Origin: Clostridium sp. BNL1100
GTDB taxonomy: Bacteria > Bacillota > Clostridia > Acetivibrionales > DSM-1351
DNA: 64,000 bases
Assembly (NCBI RefSeq): GCF_000244875.1
Contig: NC_016791.1
Coordinates: forward strand, 927,501-991,500
Direction: 5' to 3'
Positions within the stretch are counted from its first letter, which is position 1; each line of letters starts with the position of its first letter. A program made the position numbers and the translations under genes. Shown in pieces: positions 21,428 to 30,800 of the stretch. The notes under the pieces were generated by a model. It did no database searches and had not been told where the DNA came from. It saw only the letters and a list, made by a program, of their open reading frames with translations.

Positions 21428-22741
21428 ATGAAAAACAGGAAAAATATTACGGTTTTATTCACATCTCTTTTTCTAAGTTTGACAGTTGCAGCAGGATCAT
21501 TTTTCCTTACGGGATGTAATGAAAACGGGACAAAAGACCCTCAAAGCACAAGCACAAGTACAAGTGCAACTTCTTCATCTGCCGTAAGTACTGAAACAAA
21601 ACCTTCAGATACTACAGCTGCAAATTCAACAGCGGCGGCTTCAGATTCCACAAAACAAGAGCAGGTACCTCAATCCGAAGGGTTGCAATTATCGCCAAGT
21701 ATTGAAAAAGTAAAGGTTAAGGCTATATACCTTACAGGGCCTTCCGCAGGTTCGTCAGCAAGAGTTGACAAAATTATTAATATGGCCAAAAATACTGAAT
21801 TGAATACTGTAGTTATTGATGTCAAGGAAGATGGTGCTGTAAACTATAGCACAAACCTTGACTTGGTTAAAAAATATGGTAAGCAGGTAAAATACTATAA
21901 TCCTAAAGATGTTATAAAAAAATTCCATGACAATGGAATATATGTAATAGGTAGAATAGTTGTTTTCAAAGACCCTGTTCTGGCTAAGAACAGAGCAGAC
22001 CTTGGTGTAAAGTCACCGAGCGGAAAGCTATGGCTGGAAAACGGTTCAACGCCTTGGACAAGCCCTTATATGGAAGAGGTTTGGGACTACAATATAGCAA
22101 TAGCAAAGGAAGCTATTTCCTACGGCTTTGATGAAATCCAGTTTGATTATGTCAGATTCCCCACAGGAAGTAAAAAATCCTTTAATTTTGGTACAAATGT
22201 TCCCGAAAAGGCCGAAGCAATAAACGGGTTCCTTTCAAAATCAGAAAAAGAACTTCATCAGGAATTGGGAGTACCTGTTTCAGCAGACGTATTTGCAATA
22301 ATTATTGAAAGCAAATTGGATGGAGAAAGTATTGGACAAAGGTTCCAAGAAGTAGGAAAAGATATATACTGCATAAGTCCAATGATTTACCCGTCACACT
22401 ATGCAAACAACTCCCCAAAAGGAATAATGGGTAATGGTGTAGGTCAGAAGATTAATGGTGTTACTTATACAAAGCCGGATATGGATCCTTATGGCGTAGT
22501 CTACAATTCTTTGTTATCTGCAAAGAAAAAAATATCTGAAACTACGGGTTACAAGGCAAAATTAAGACCATATATACAGGCATTTACTGCCAGATATCTG
22601 CCAACGGGCTATTTCCAGACTTATGGCGCAGAGCAGGTCAAACAGCAAATCAAGGCTATTTATGATGCCGGATATGAAGAATGGATTCTTTGGGATCCAA
22701 GCAATAAATATCAGGAATCATATTTTGAAAAAGAAAAATAA
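21428..22741 (+). CDS. Lipoprotein with DUF4015 putative glycoside hydrolase domain
   Basis: Exported lipoprotein: hydrophobic signal and lipobox FLTGC (Cys about 30), then a Ser/Thr/Ala-rich linker to about residue 85. The rest (about 98-435) fits the DUF4015 family, a TIM-barrel group related to glycoside hydrolases. It has the motifs AIYLTGPSAG, NTVVIDVKEDG, YVIGRIVVFKDP, WDYNIAIAKEA and FDEIQFDYVRFP. The conserved Asp/Glu pair in FDEIQFDYVRFP is the likely catalytic or structural core of that fold. No substrate is known to me. It is monocistronic between its own promoter and terminator. The start is well placed before the signal sequence. Confidence 0.85.
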   Translation: MKNRKNITVLFTSLFLSLTVAAGSFFLTGCNENGTKDPQSTSTSTSATSSSAVSTETKPSDTTAANSTAAASDSTKQEQVPQSEGLQLSPSIEKVKVKAIYLTGPSAGSSARVDKIINMAKNTELNTVVIDVKEDGAVNYSTNLDLVKKYGKQVKYYNPKDVIKKFHDNGIYVIGRIVVFKDPVLAKNRADLGVKSPSGKLWLENGSTPWTSPYMEEVWDYNIAIAKEAISYGFDEIQFDYVRFPTGSKKSFNFGTNVPEKAEAINGFLSKSEKELHQELGVPVSADVFAIIIESKLDGESIGQRFQEVGKDIYCISPMIYPSHYANNSPKGIMGNGVGQKINGVTYTKPDMDPYGVVYNSLLSAKKKISETTGYKAKLRPYIQAFTARYLPTGYFQTYGAEQVKQQIKAIYDAGYEEWILWDPSNKYQESYFEKEK

Positions 22742-22751
22742 TTATTTCCGT

Positions 22752-22798
22752 AAAAAATGCCTTGCTTCATGTGAAATATGGGGCTGGGCGTTTTTTTT
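22752..22798 (+). terminator. Terminator after the DUF4015 lipoprotein gene
   Basis: AAAAAATGCC pairs with GGGCGTTTTTT across a loop of about 24 nt, and an eight-T run follows. It is a less compact hairpin than the others in this window. Confidence 0.6.
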
Positions 22799-22825
22799 GA
22801 AAAAATCCGGCAATATTTAACTATA

Positions 22826-22854
22826 TTGAACATATATAATTAAAGTGATACAAT
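22826..22854 (+). promoter_or_regulatory. Sigma-A promoter of nrdJ
   Basis: TTGAAC at 22826-22831 and TACAAT at 22849-22854 are spaced by 17 nt. The leader to the ATG is only about 55 nt, too short for a cobalamin riboswitch. No NrdR-like box was evident. Confidence 0.7.
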
Positions 22855-22914
22855 ATGTAGTGTCTTTGAAATAATACAAATACAAAATATAGACTAATGA
22901 GAGGGGATTTATTC

Positions 22915-25302
22915 ATGAAGTTATCGGAAAATGCCGTCAAAGTATTGGAGAAGAGATATCTGGAGAAGGACGAAAACGGAAATCTGCTTGAGGATTGCGA
23001 AGGAATGTTTCGTCGTGTTGCAAAGGCAATAGCATCTGCGGATGCCGCATATACTGATGAAAAAGGGTTGGCGGTAATTGAACAGGAATTTTATGATATG
23101 ATGGCTAATCTTGAATTTTTACCTAATTCACCTACTTTGATGAATGCCGGAAGACCTTTGGGGCAGTTAAGTGCTTGTTTTGTTCTTCCTGTAGAAGATA
23201 CGATGGAAGGCATTTTTGAATCCATAAAAAATGCTGCATTAATACATAAAAGCGGTGGGGGAACAGGTTTCAGCTTTTCCAGACTCCGTGCAAAAGGATC
23301 AACTGTAAATTCAACCGGTGGCGTTGCAAGCGGCCCTATAAGTTTTATGAAGGTTTTTAATGCCGCAACAGAAGCGGTAAAACAGGGGGGAACCAGACGT
23401 GGTGCCAACATGGGGATTCTCAGAATTGATCACCCTGATATTATGGAGTTCATTTCCTGCAAAAGTGATAATTCAGAAATAACTAATTTTAATCTAAGTG
23501 TTGGAATTACTGAAGATTTCATGAAAGCCGTTGAACACAATTTGGAATATGAACTTTTGGATCCTAAAACAAAGAAGCCTGTTGCTAAACTTAACGCTAA
23601 AGAGGTATTTGATATAATCGTGGAAATGGCTTGGAAAAACGGGGAGCCGGGTATAATTTTCCTGGACAGGCTTAACCGGGATAATGTAACTCCTAAGCTT
23701 GGTGAAATAGAAAGTACCAATCCCTGCGGTGAGCAGCCATTGTTGCCTTATGAGGCTTGTAATCTTGGTTCAATAAATTTATATAATATGATGGATGATT
23801 CACATAAAGGCCTTGATTTTGAGAAATTGGGAAACACAGTACGAAAAGCAGTACGTTTTCTGGATAATGTAATAGAGGTCAACAAATATCCTCTGCCAGA
23901 AATAGATAAAATGACAAGAGGTACCAGAAAAATAGGCCTTGGAGTTATGGGATGGGCAGACACACTCTGTGCTTTGGGTGTAGCATATAATTCTCAAGCT
24001 GCAATTGATTTAGCGGACAAGGTTATGTCCTTTATCAGTGATACTGCACTGAAAGCTTCACAGGATTTGGCCGAATTAAAGGGTGCTTTTCCATTTTATG
24101 AGGACAGCATATATGCTCAAAAAGGTATAAAGATGAGAAATGCTACTACTACCACCATTGCACCTACAGGTACATTGAGCTTGATAGCTGGTGTTTCAAG
24201 CGGAATTGAGCCGATTTTTGCAATTTCATATATTAGAAATGTTATGGACAACAGTGAACTGGTGGAGGTTAACCCTGTATTTAAAGGGGCCGCGCTTTCA
24301 GGGAACTTTTATTCAGACGAGCTTATGAAAAAAATCGCTCGGGTTGGAACTGTTAAAAATATGAATGAGGTACCAAAGAATGTTCAAGACATTTTTGTTA
24401 CTGCACATGATGTCCTTCCAGAGTGGCATGTAAAAATGCAGGCGGCCTTCCAGCGGCATACAGACAATGCGGTTTCCAAGACAGTTAACCTGAGTCATGA
24501 TGCGACTACGGATGATGTAAGAGAGGTATTCACTCTGGCCTATAAGACCCAGTGTAAGGGGGTTACAATTTACAGAGACGGAAGCCGTGACTTACAGGTT
24601 CTAAATATTGGAAAAGTTAAAGGTAAGGAAGGCAACGCTGACAAGGAGTTGCCAGCCGGAGAGAATATTTACTGCGATTCCTGTGCGATCAATAATATGC
24701 CCGGGAAAATAGAACCAAGGCCAAGACCCGACATTACAACAGGTTTTACGGAAAAAGTGGGAATAGGCTGCGGAAATCTTTATATTACTGTAAACTATGA
24801 CGAAAACGGTATTTGCGAGGTCTTCACAAATACAGGACGTGCAGGAGGCTGTCCTTCTCAATCAGAAGCAACAAGCCGTCTTGTGTCGGTAGCATTACGT
24901 TCAGGTATGGATGTGAAGTCAATTGTTGAACAGCTAAAAGGCATAAGATGCCCGTCTACAATACGTCAGAAGGGCTTGAAGGTTTTGTCCTGCCCGGATG
25001 CAATAGGCAGGCTCATAGAAAAGGTTGCGAAAATCCAGAGCAGCAAAGACGAGGATGTGTCAGGAGAAATATGTGCAACAACTGAATACAGTCTCTTACA
25101 AAAGCCTTCTGCAAGAACTGCTGACGCTGAACAAAGTGAGTGCGACTCACAATGCGGCAGCTGTACAATGAAGGAAGTATGCTCAAATCCCGGTATTGAA
25201 GAGGACTTTGTAAGTGCGGAATGCCCGGAGTGTGGTAAAGCACTTGAGCATGAAGGCGGTTGTGTTATTTGCAGGAGTTGCGGGTATAGTAAGTGTGGGT
25301 GA
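22915..25302 (+). CDS. nrdJ: Adenosylcobalamin-dependent (class II) ribonucleoside-diphosphate reductase
   Basis: Makes deoxyribonucleotides using B12. The core (about 1-560) has the GLQ-type motifs NSPTLMNAG, SACFVLPVEDTMEGIF, KSGGGTGFSFSRLR, NPCGEQPLLPYEACNLGS with the active-site Cys, and the TIAPTGTLSLIAG loop. The C-terminal part holds a TSCPD domain (about 600-700), a Cys-rich stretch and a final zinc-ribbon (CPEC...CRSCGYSKCG) typical of the NrdJ family. ATG 22915 follows GAGAGGGGA; an upstream ATG at 22897 is rejected because the binding site lies after it. At 795 residues it is within the usual range. It is monocistronic. Confidence 0.96.
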   Translation: MKLSENAVKVLEKRYLEKDENGNLLEDCEGMFRRVAKAIASADAAYTDEKGLAVIEQEFYDMMANLEFLPNSPTLMNAGRPLGQLSACFVLPVEDTMEGIFESIKNAALIHKSGGGTGFSFSRLRAKGSTVNSTGGVASGPISFMKVFNAATEAVKQGGTRRGANMGILRIDHPDIMEFISCKSDNSEITNFNLSVGITEDFMKAVEHNLEYELLDPKTKKPVAKLNAKEVFDIIVEMAWKNGEPGIIFLDRLNRDNVTPKLGEIESTNPCGEQPLLPYEACNLGSINLYNMMDDSHKGLDFEKLGNTVRKAVRFLDNVIEVNKYPLPEIDKMTRGTRKIGLGVMGWADTLCALGVAYNSQAAIDLADKVMSFISDTALKASQDLAELKGAFPFYEDSIYAQKGIKMRNATTTTIAPTGTLSLIAGVSSGIEPIFAISYIRNVMDNSELVEVNPVFKGAALSGNFYSDELMKKIARVGTVKNMNEVPKNVQDIFVTAHDVLPEWHVKMQAAFQRHTDNAVSKTVNLSHDATTDDVREVFTLAYKTQCKGVTIYRDGSRDLQVLNIGKVKGKEGNADKELPAGENIYCDSCAINNMPGKIEPRPRPDITTGFTEKVGIGCGNLYITVNYDENGICEVFTNTGRAGGCPSQSEATSRLVSVALRSGMDVKSIVEQLKGIRCPSTIRQKGLKVLSCPDAIGRLIEKVAKIQSSKDEDVSGEICATTEYSLLQKPSARTADAEQSECDSQCGSCTMKEVCSNPGIEEDFVSAECPECGKALEHEGGCVICRSCGYSKCG

Positions 25303-25419
25303 TTCCTTCCGATATTATAAATTCGGTAAGTGCTGATATAAGCGGGGTTTTAGTAGATGTATTCGGGAAATAAATTTTGTGATCTAGAAATAAAATGGAC
25401 AATACTTAAAATTCTTGAT

Positions 25420-25448
25420 AAAAAAGGCTTCCAAAGGGAGCCTTTTTT
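25420..25448 (+). terminator. Terminator of nrdJ
   Basis: AAAAAAGGCTTCC and GGGAGCCTTTTTT form a 13-bp stem (one G-U) with a three-base loop and T-tail. The rest of 25303-25645 holds nothing else I can name. Confidence 0.85.
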
Positions 25449-25645
25449 ATATTTAAAATATATGTTACCTAATAAGTTTTTAATCGCCCATTAGATTATA
25501 GTTTCCTTAAAAATCAAATAATCTATCTGTAATTGCTAGGAAATCGTATATGTCAAATTAACTCTATATGTTGAAGGAATTTCAATATTTATGTCGAAAA
25601 TACTATTACAGGTATAATTCAGGAAATATGGATATGGTATTATAA

Positions 25646-26281
25646 TTGCTGTTCAGCATAGGTTACTACATTGAAGCTATTATTAAAGATTTATCTGAAC
25701 GAGGCGAAGCGAATGAAATATTAAAGTATTGTTCTGACTTGGAACATAAATACAATGTCTGTAAAAAGTGTATTGAAGACCTCAATGTTTTGTAAAGTAA
25801 AAGTATACCCACCAATATCTATTATCAAGGTATTATAAATAGAGGAATAAGACATATTTTATGCAAAATCTCTGACAGGTGTCACAACATATCTACTATG
25901 GCTGGGGCTTTCAGTATTGGAAAAATGAAAAGCTATGTTGAAGAAACCGAGGATTATGTTCTTCCTCTTTGTAAATTTGCTAAAAATCATTATCCTCAAT
26001 TTTCTGACCAGATATTCGCAATGAGGTATTTTGTAGAAAGCATAAATAAAGCTGTTAAAACCTTCGTCGGTATGATTGAGAATAAAAAAGAAACATCCAA
26101 GAATTTGGAGGTAACTTTATCGATAATAGTGGGGGTTCAAACCACCAACGAAGAACTATTGAAAAAACAGATAAGAGCAATGATGTAGAATTTGCAAAAG
26201 CTCAAGTCCAACATACAAAAAGATGTCGTGACTGCTTTAAGTGAATTAATCAACAAAGAGAAGAGATTTATATTAACATAA
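25646..26281 (+). pseudogene. Unrecognised coding sequence broken by two in-frame stops
   Basis: One frame stays coherent from TTG 25646 to TAA 26279-26281 (about 211 codons). It is cut by TAA at 25793-25795 and TAG at 26186-26188, with no frameshift. The pieces read as one helical, charged protein: LFSIGYYIEAIIKDLSERGE in the first part, GAFSIGKMKSYVEETEDYV and SDQIFAMRYFVESINKAVK in the middle, and NIQKDVVTALSELINKEKRF at the end. I do not recognise the family. The intact middle part (ATG 25898 to 26188) could still be translated but has no good ribosome binding site. Recent loss of function is the simplest reading. It lies 39 nt before a yvyF-like gene, so a lost flagellar-type partner is possible but unproven. 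Confidence 0.6.
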
Positions 26282-26320
26282 TGAAATAACAGTATATTAA
26301 AGGAACAAGTGGAGCTAAAA

Positions 26321-26758
26321 ATGACCGAACTTAGAAATTGTAGACAATGTGGAAAGCTTTATGGCAATGTAGGTGGTTCAAGTATCTGTCCTAAATGCCA
26401 TGAGGCTGAAGAAGAAGTGTTCAGGACTGTAAAAGAATATGTGTATGATAACCCAAAAGCAACGATATCCCAGGTATCAACTGAATTGGACGTAAGTGTA
26501 GCAAAAATCAAGCGTTACCTTAGAGAGGGCAGACTTGAAATTGTAGGTGATTCCAACATGTTCTTAGAATGTTTAAGTTGCGGAAAAGCAATAAAAACAG
26601 GTAAGGTATGCAGTGAATGTGCACACGATATTGCAAATAGTTTTGAAGATACAGCTATTGAAATAGATAAGGCAATAGCAAAACAAAATGCGGAAAAAAA
26701 GATTGATATGAGATATCTCAAAGATAAGAAGCAGGGTGAATCCAAAGGAGGAGATTAG
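26321..26758 (+). CDS. yvyF: YvyF-like flagellar operon protein (TIGR03826 type)
   Basis: A small cytoplasmic protein of 145 residues with two zinc-binding pairs: CRQCGKLYGN...CPKC at the N-terminus and CLSCGKAIKTGKVCSEC in the second half. Between them is a helix-turn-helix-like segment (ATISQVSTELDVSVAKIKRYLREGRLE). This order is that of YvyF/FlgM-cluster proteins found in flagellar late operons of Firmicutes, of unknown exact role. Here no flagellar gene is next to it, only a pseudogene upstream. ATG 26321 follows GTGGAG by six bases. The family call is by pattern memory and is fairly confident. Confidence 0.8.
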   Translation: MTELRNCRQCGKLYGNVGGSSICPKCHEAEEEVFRTVKEYVYDNPKATISQVSTELDVSVAKIKRYLREGRLEIVGDSNMFLECLSCGKAIKTGKVCSECAHDIANSFEDTAIEIDKAIAKQNAEKKIDMRYLKDKKQGESKGGD

Positions 26759-27038
26759 TATAAACCTTGTTAAGATAAGAAATTCCACATAAAACGATCA
26801 GTATTTTTAGCCAAAACTTAATCAATAGTGTTAATAATTACAAACCTGTACTTTTTCACTGAATACTGAGCAGTAACTTGTAAAAGGTATTGTTACAAAT
26901 CCATAATATTCTCAACACATGGAGAAACATTACTTTGGTTAAGTAGATTTTATTGTTAGGATGTCCATAAATAAAATAAATATGATTATTATTACTATAC
27001 AATGATGTCTAGGATTCTCTACTTTAGCAAATAGGAAT

Positions 27039-27108
27039 GGTCTACATACCCACTTCAATTTCCAATATCGGAATTTTTGAGGGTAATATGGTCGTTTCCC
27101 AGTAGAAT
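27039..27108 (+). repeat. Direct repeat, left copy
   Basis: This 70-bp segment matches 30289-30358 at about 85 percent by eye, ending in the identical block GTCGTTTCCCAGTAGAA. The two copies flank a single gene (27560-30256). In the reverse complement the right copy reads as an open frame (YWETTILPFKSS), so the repeats might be scraps of a coding element. I cannot name it. Confidence 0.75.
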
Positions 27109-27204
27109 TTCTGATATTCGATTTTAGTAAGTGCAATATAAGAGAAAATTATGCATGAATGAGAGCTATTTATAACTTGATATAATTGTATTATGTGGAG
27201 AGCA

Positions 27205-27239
27205 AAGCCGATTAACCTGAGAGAAAGGTTAATCGGCTT
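27205..27239. terminator. Strong hairpin, possible terminator or element end
   Basis: AAGCCGATTAACCT pairs perfectly over 14 bp with AGGTTAATCGGCTT around a seven-base loop, followed by CGCTTTAATG. The T-tract is weak, so it could be a terminator for leftward or rightward transcription or a structural end of an old insertion. Confidence 0.5.
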
Positions 27240-27559
27240 CGCTTTAATGTAAAGTAAGCAGAGTAATACATAAATATAGAAATAAATGTTATGATTATAC
27301 TTAATTATTACATAAAATGTTGGAATGTGGTAGAATGAACTAAATAATGAAATGGCTTTATTATATAAAAAAGCTAATTTAATAATGACAATAATATGAC
27401 TAGATGTGAGGCTGAAAAGTTAATAAAAAAATAAGGGGCCGAAGGTTACCAAGTAAAATCCAATATTATACTAATATTTGCTCAAACTAAACTTTCGCAT
27501 TGATATCAAATTCTAATATTACACGGGTAAATGGAATATATTAAATGGAGGTTGGAATA

Positions 27560-30256
27560 ATGCAATCATATTATAAAGATGTTAAAAATATAAATGATAA
27601 AGTTTATAGAGATTTAGATAAAATTTTAAAGAACCTCAATAAGAAATTTCATTTGAAGTTATATGCAGTAGTCTCAAATAGTAAGGGAAAATATCAAACC
27701 TGTTTTAGAGTAAAAAAAACATTGATGATGAATTCCAAAGATGATTTTCAAATTAATCAAGATGAGCTACTTGAAATCGATAATATATTTACAGAATTGA
27801 GTATTCCTAACCGGTTTTTAGATAATGAAAGCGATTTTATAAAAAAAATCAAAGAATATTTAGATAAAAGGGAGTATCTCCAAACTGATAAGTTTGCTTT
27901 GGAAGAGATAGCTATAACAAGGGAAAATGGAACTGTTGGAATAGACGAAAATGAAAATGTATTGTCAAGAATTGACAACTCGACGTCACTTTACTCAAAT
28001 AGATTTAAAATAGATGTTGATTCGGGTACACAAAAGGTTACATATATACTTACATATATTCTTGAAATACGAAATGTAGATGCTCAAACAATAAATGTGT
28101 TTTATAATAGGCCAGTATGTTCTTTTATTAGAATTATTTTAGATTATTTTTTCATAGAGCATTATTTATCTATTAATGATAAGTTGAGTTTAAATGAGGA
28201 TGGAGAACTTCAAAAGAAAAATAATGAAAACAGCTTAAGTTTTACTAGAAGGATGTCACGAATATTCTATGGGAAAATTAGAAGTATATTGATGCAGAAT
28301 CATTTAAAGAATGAGTCGTTAAAAGAATATGATAATATTGTTTGCAACGACTACTATATTAATAATATGATTGAGGAATTAGACGATATCTCCTCAAAAA
28401 CTTATGAAGGTGCAAGTCCGTTTGGCAGTATATTGTTTTTGACTAAAGATTGTATTGATGAAAGCATTTCTAAAATAAAATATGCTATAAAATTTAGAGA
28501 TAAGGATAAAATCCCATTAAATGACTCAAAGATGATACGTAAATTATTAGAAATGGCAAATGAAAGTGCTGGATTATATTTAATTGCGGATTATCAGCAA
28601 ATTCTAGGATTAGGTGAAGTAAAGTGGAATCAACTTGGAAATTCTGTACTATTCAGAGTTGATTTTAAAGGACTTTCTAAATATAACCTTGTTTGTGTAT
28701 TTACTGAAGAAAAACAGTATACGGAAGGTAAGGTTATTGTAGAAGATGATAAAAAAACTTATAAGTGTGCTAAAAACTTAGAAATAGTTGAAGATAATCT
28801 GGTAAGTATATTATTTAGAAATCCAAAAATAAAAGAAGAGGAGTATACTCCAGAAAAATTTAAGAAATTAGTAAAAACTATATTTTTTGGAGAGAACTCT
28901 CATATTGTTGTTGATGGGGCCATTGATGTAAATATAGAAAAATTGGAAAAGATAGTAAGGAAGGCAAAAGAACAGAAACATGGGACTATGGTAGTTATCA
29001 CTGATACTGATACTGCAAGTAATGAGATGGAGGCCTTAAGAAAACAGTCTACACTTATAGAAAGAATGGATATTGATCCAAATCATATAAAATATTTAAC
29101 TTCAATTGACGGTGCTATTTATTTTGATATTTATGGCAAATGTCATGCTTTAGGTGTAATTCTAGATGGTATAGCACATGAAGATACTGGAGATGCAAGT
29201 AGAGGAGCAAGGTATAATTCAGCACATAGGTATTTGAAGAAGCTTAACGTTCATGGAAAAAAGTGCGTTATTGTAATAATATCTGAAGATGGTATGATCG
29301 ATATGCTACCAGAATTAGACAATCAAGAAAATATTTATAATCTAGCTCAAGAAATCGTTGATTTGATAAGCGAAAAGGAAATTGAAGAAAATATTAAATT
29401 AATGGAAAAGGAAGCTGAGTTGGGGCGTTTTCAAAGTGTTGACTGTGATATATATTTTTTGATAGCGGAAGGATTCTTTAAAAAAAGAGATTATGTAAAA
29501 GCAATAGAGTATTATAATAAGGGAATTGATTCAGCAGGTAATAATTTTGTTTCTCCTAACTATTTCAATAACAAAGGTAAATGCCACGACTATATAAAGG
29601 ATGAAAACAATTATACGGAAGCAATTAAATGTTATGAATGTGCTATCAAAAATTGTAATGATCAAAATTCTATTTTGAAATATAATGAGAATATTGGAAG
29701 TTCTAGTATATCATTGGGCATGAAATTATTTAATAATAATAAGAGTAAAGAGGCAAGAGAGTATATTGAAAAAACAATTGAGTATATTGAAAGATGTTTT
29801 CGGATAGCGAGAGATAATAAAATTGAAATAGAGGCAGAAATTTTTAATTTAAGAGGATTAGGACATAATTATTTGGCAAAAATAGAGAAAAATAATGAAT
29901 TGAAATTAGAATTACAAAAAAAAGCAATTGAAGACTATACTAATGCCCTAAAAATTAGTAAAAGCTACGCTTACTATTGGAATAGAGCATTTCCATATAT
30001 GGGATTAATGATGTACGAAGAAGCAATAGATAATTATTTGAACGCAATTATTTTAAAGCCAGATGATAACGACTCTGTAAAGCAAATTCAAAATATATTA
30101 AAAAATAACGCTAGTCTAGGTATTAAAGCTCTAGATTCCTATAAGAAGAAATGTTTGGAATCTAGGGTTAAAGAAAATGAAGAATTACTAAAACTACTGA
30201 ATGATAATATCGCAAAGATAAGCAAAGATAGCAATATATCACAATCAAACAAGTAA
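27560..30256 (+). CDS. DisA_N-like (diadenylate cyclase fold) protein with TPR repeats
   Basis: An 898-residue cytoplasmic protein with no signal or membrane segments. Residues 1-460 are unrecognised. Residues about 470-600 resemble the DisA_N/DAC domain: HGTMVVITDT, then DGA (Asp517-Ala519), then RGARYNSA at 548-555 where active cyclases have GTRHRAA, then VIVIISEDGMIDMLPEL. RYN replaces the RHR ATP-binding triad, so it may sense a nucleotide rather than make c-di-AMP. Residues about 630-860 are TPR-like repeats (YFLIAEGFFKKRDYVKAIEYY, YWNRAFPYMGLMMYEEAI). ATG 27560 follows GGAGG by eight bases. It is very AT-rich and lies between 70-bp repeats, suggesting transfer. DAC-fold sensors occur in predicted conflict systems. 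Its activity is inferred. Confidence 0.7.
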   Translation: MQSYYKDVKNINDKVYRDLDKILKNLNKKFHLKLYAVVSNSKGKYQTCFRVKKTLMMNSKDDFQINQDELLEIDNIFTELSIPNRFLDNESDFIKKIKEYLDKREYLQTDKFALEEIAITRENGTVGIDENENVLSRIDNSTSLYSNRFKIDVDSGTQKVTYILTYILEIRNVDAQTINVFYNRPVCSFIRIILDYFFIEHYLSINDKLSLNEDGELQKKNNENSLSFTRRMSRIFYGKIRSILMQNHLKNESLKEYDNIVCNDYYINNMIEELDDISSKTYEGASPFGSILFLTKDCIDESISKIKYAIKFRDKDKIPLNDSKMIRKLLEMANESAGLYLIADYQQILGLGEVKWNQLGNSVLFRVDFKGLSKYNLVCVFTEEKQYTEGKVIVEDDKKTYKCAKNLEIVEDNLVSILFRNPKIKEEEYTPEKFKKLVKTIFFGENSHIVVDGAIDVNIEKLEKIVRKAKEQKHGTMVVITDTDTASNEMEALRKQSTLIERMDIDPNHIKYLTSIDGAIYFDIYGKCHALGVILDGIAHEDTGDASRGARYNSAHRYLKKLNVHGKKCVIVIISEDGMIDMLPELDNQENIYNLAQEIVDLISEKEIEENIKLMEKEAELGRFQSVDCDIYFLIAEGFFKKRDYVKAIEYYNKGIDSAGNNFVSPNYFNNKGKCHDYIKDENNYTEAIKCYECAIKNCNDQNSILKYNENIGSSSISLGMKLFNNNKSKEAREYIEKTIEYIERCFRIARDNKIEIEAEIFNLRGLGHNYLAKIEKNNELKLELQKKAIEDYTNALKISKSYAYYWNRAFPYMGLMMYEEAIDNYLNAIILKPDDNDSVKQIQNILKNNASLGIKALDSYKKKCLESRVKENEELLKLLNDNIAKISKDSNISQSNK

Positions 30257-30288
30257 CTCACATTATCTATAAAACTCTTTAGAATTCT

Positions 30289-30358
30289 GGTCTGCATACC
30301 CCTTCCATTTCCAATATCAGAACTTTTAAAGGGTAATATAGTCGTTTCCCAGTAGAAC
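30289..30358 (+). repeat. Direct repeat, right copy
   Basis: This is the second copy of the repeat at 27039-27108, in the same orientation, starting 33 nt after the stop of the DisA_N-TPR gene. It has the same total length, with one compensating pair of single-base indels and about ten substitutions. Confidence 0.75.
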
Positions 30359-30508
30359 TTTGCAAATTACTTTCTCTGAAAGGTGCATGGTAGGAGGATT
30401 TTAATAATATTGCGTTAACCGCATAGAAATTGCAGCTGGTGCAAATAAACTAACATAAATGGCTTCAACGCACGATTTAGTGGCATTTTAATATTTTAAA
30501 ATATACGA

Positions 30509-30543
30509 AGCAGGATAGTTTGAAAACACTATCCTGCTTTTTA
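30509..30543 (+). terminator. Strong Rho-independent terminator
   Basis: AGCAGGATAGT and ACTATCCTGCT form a perfect 11-bp stem with an eight-base loop and T-tail. It lies 250 nt after the DisA_N-TPR gene with the right-hand repeat in between. The remaining sequence of 30359-30800 shows no gene. Confidence 0.85.
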
Positions 30544-30800
30544 AAATATCAGAAGTTGAAACTCTTCACATGATACAAAAAGGACAAGTTGGCAAATCAA
30601 ATATAATTTAAGAAGTTATTTTGATAAACCACTTTTCTGTGTTGCAAAAAAAAATAGTTATTCAGAAAAACTCTATACTTTTATTGTTTTTACGCAGACT
30701 CAGAAAGTATAAAATTTGTATATATGGTATAATTTAGTTGAACTTCAATTTGTCCGGCGGGACGCTTTTATTAAGTTATAAAATTTGCAAGGAGGTTTTT

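Larger units (their letters stand above)
26759..27559. other. 800-bp AT-rich intergenic region with repeat and hairpin
   Basis: There is no supportable gene here. It contains one copy of a 70-bp repeat (27039-27108) and a strong hairpin (27205-27239). A 65-codon open frame on the minus strand reads through the repeat but has no binding site and is probably chance. The region marks the left border of the DisA_N-TPR gene island. Confidence 0.6.

Noticed and set aside
22623-22820. 65-codon plus-strand frame at the end of the DUF4015 gene
   Set aside because: It overlaps the real gene out of frame and runs through its terminator.
22855-22914. Cobalamin riboswitch before nrdJ
   Set aside because: The leader is only about 55 nt and lacks a B12-box-like sequence.
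26939-27136. 65-codon minus-strand open frame over the left repeat
   Set aside because: No binding site, and the matching frame in the right-hand repeat is not preserved; it probably arises from the repeat by chance.
30359-30508. Possible transposase fragment after the right-hand repeat
   Set aside because: Short in-frame stretches on both strands do not match any transposase motif I can recognise.
30738-30800. Upstream TTG start for the CARDB protein
   Set aside because: It would place 21 residues before the signal peptide; ATG 30801 has a perfect AAGGAGG site.
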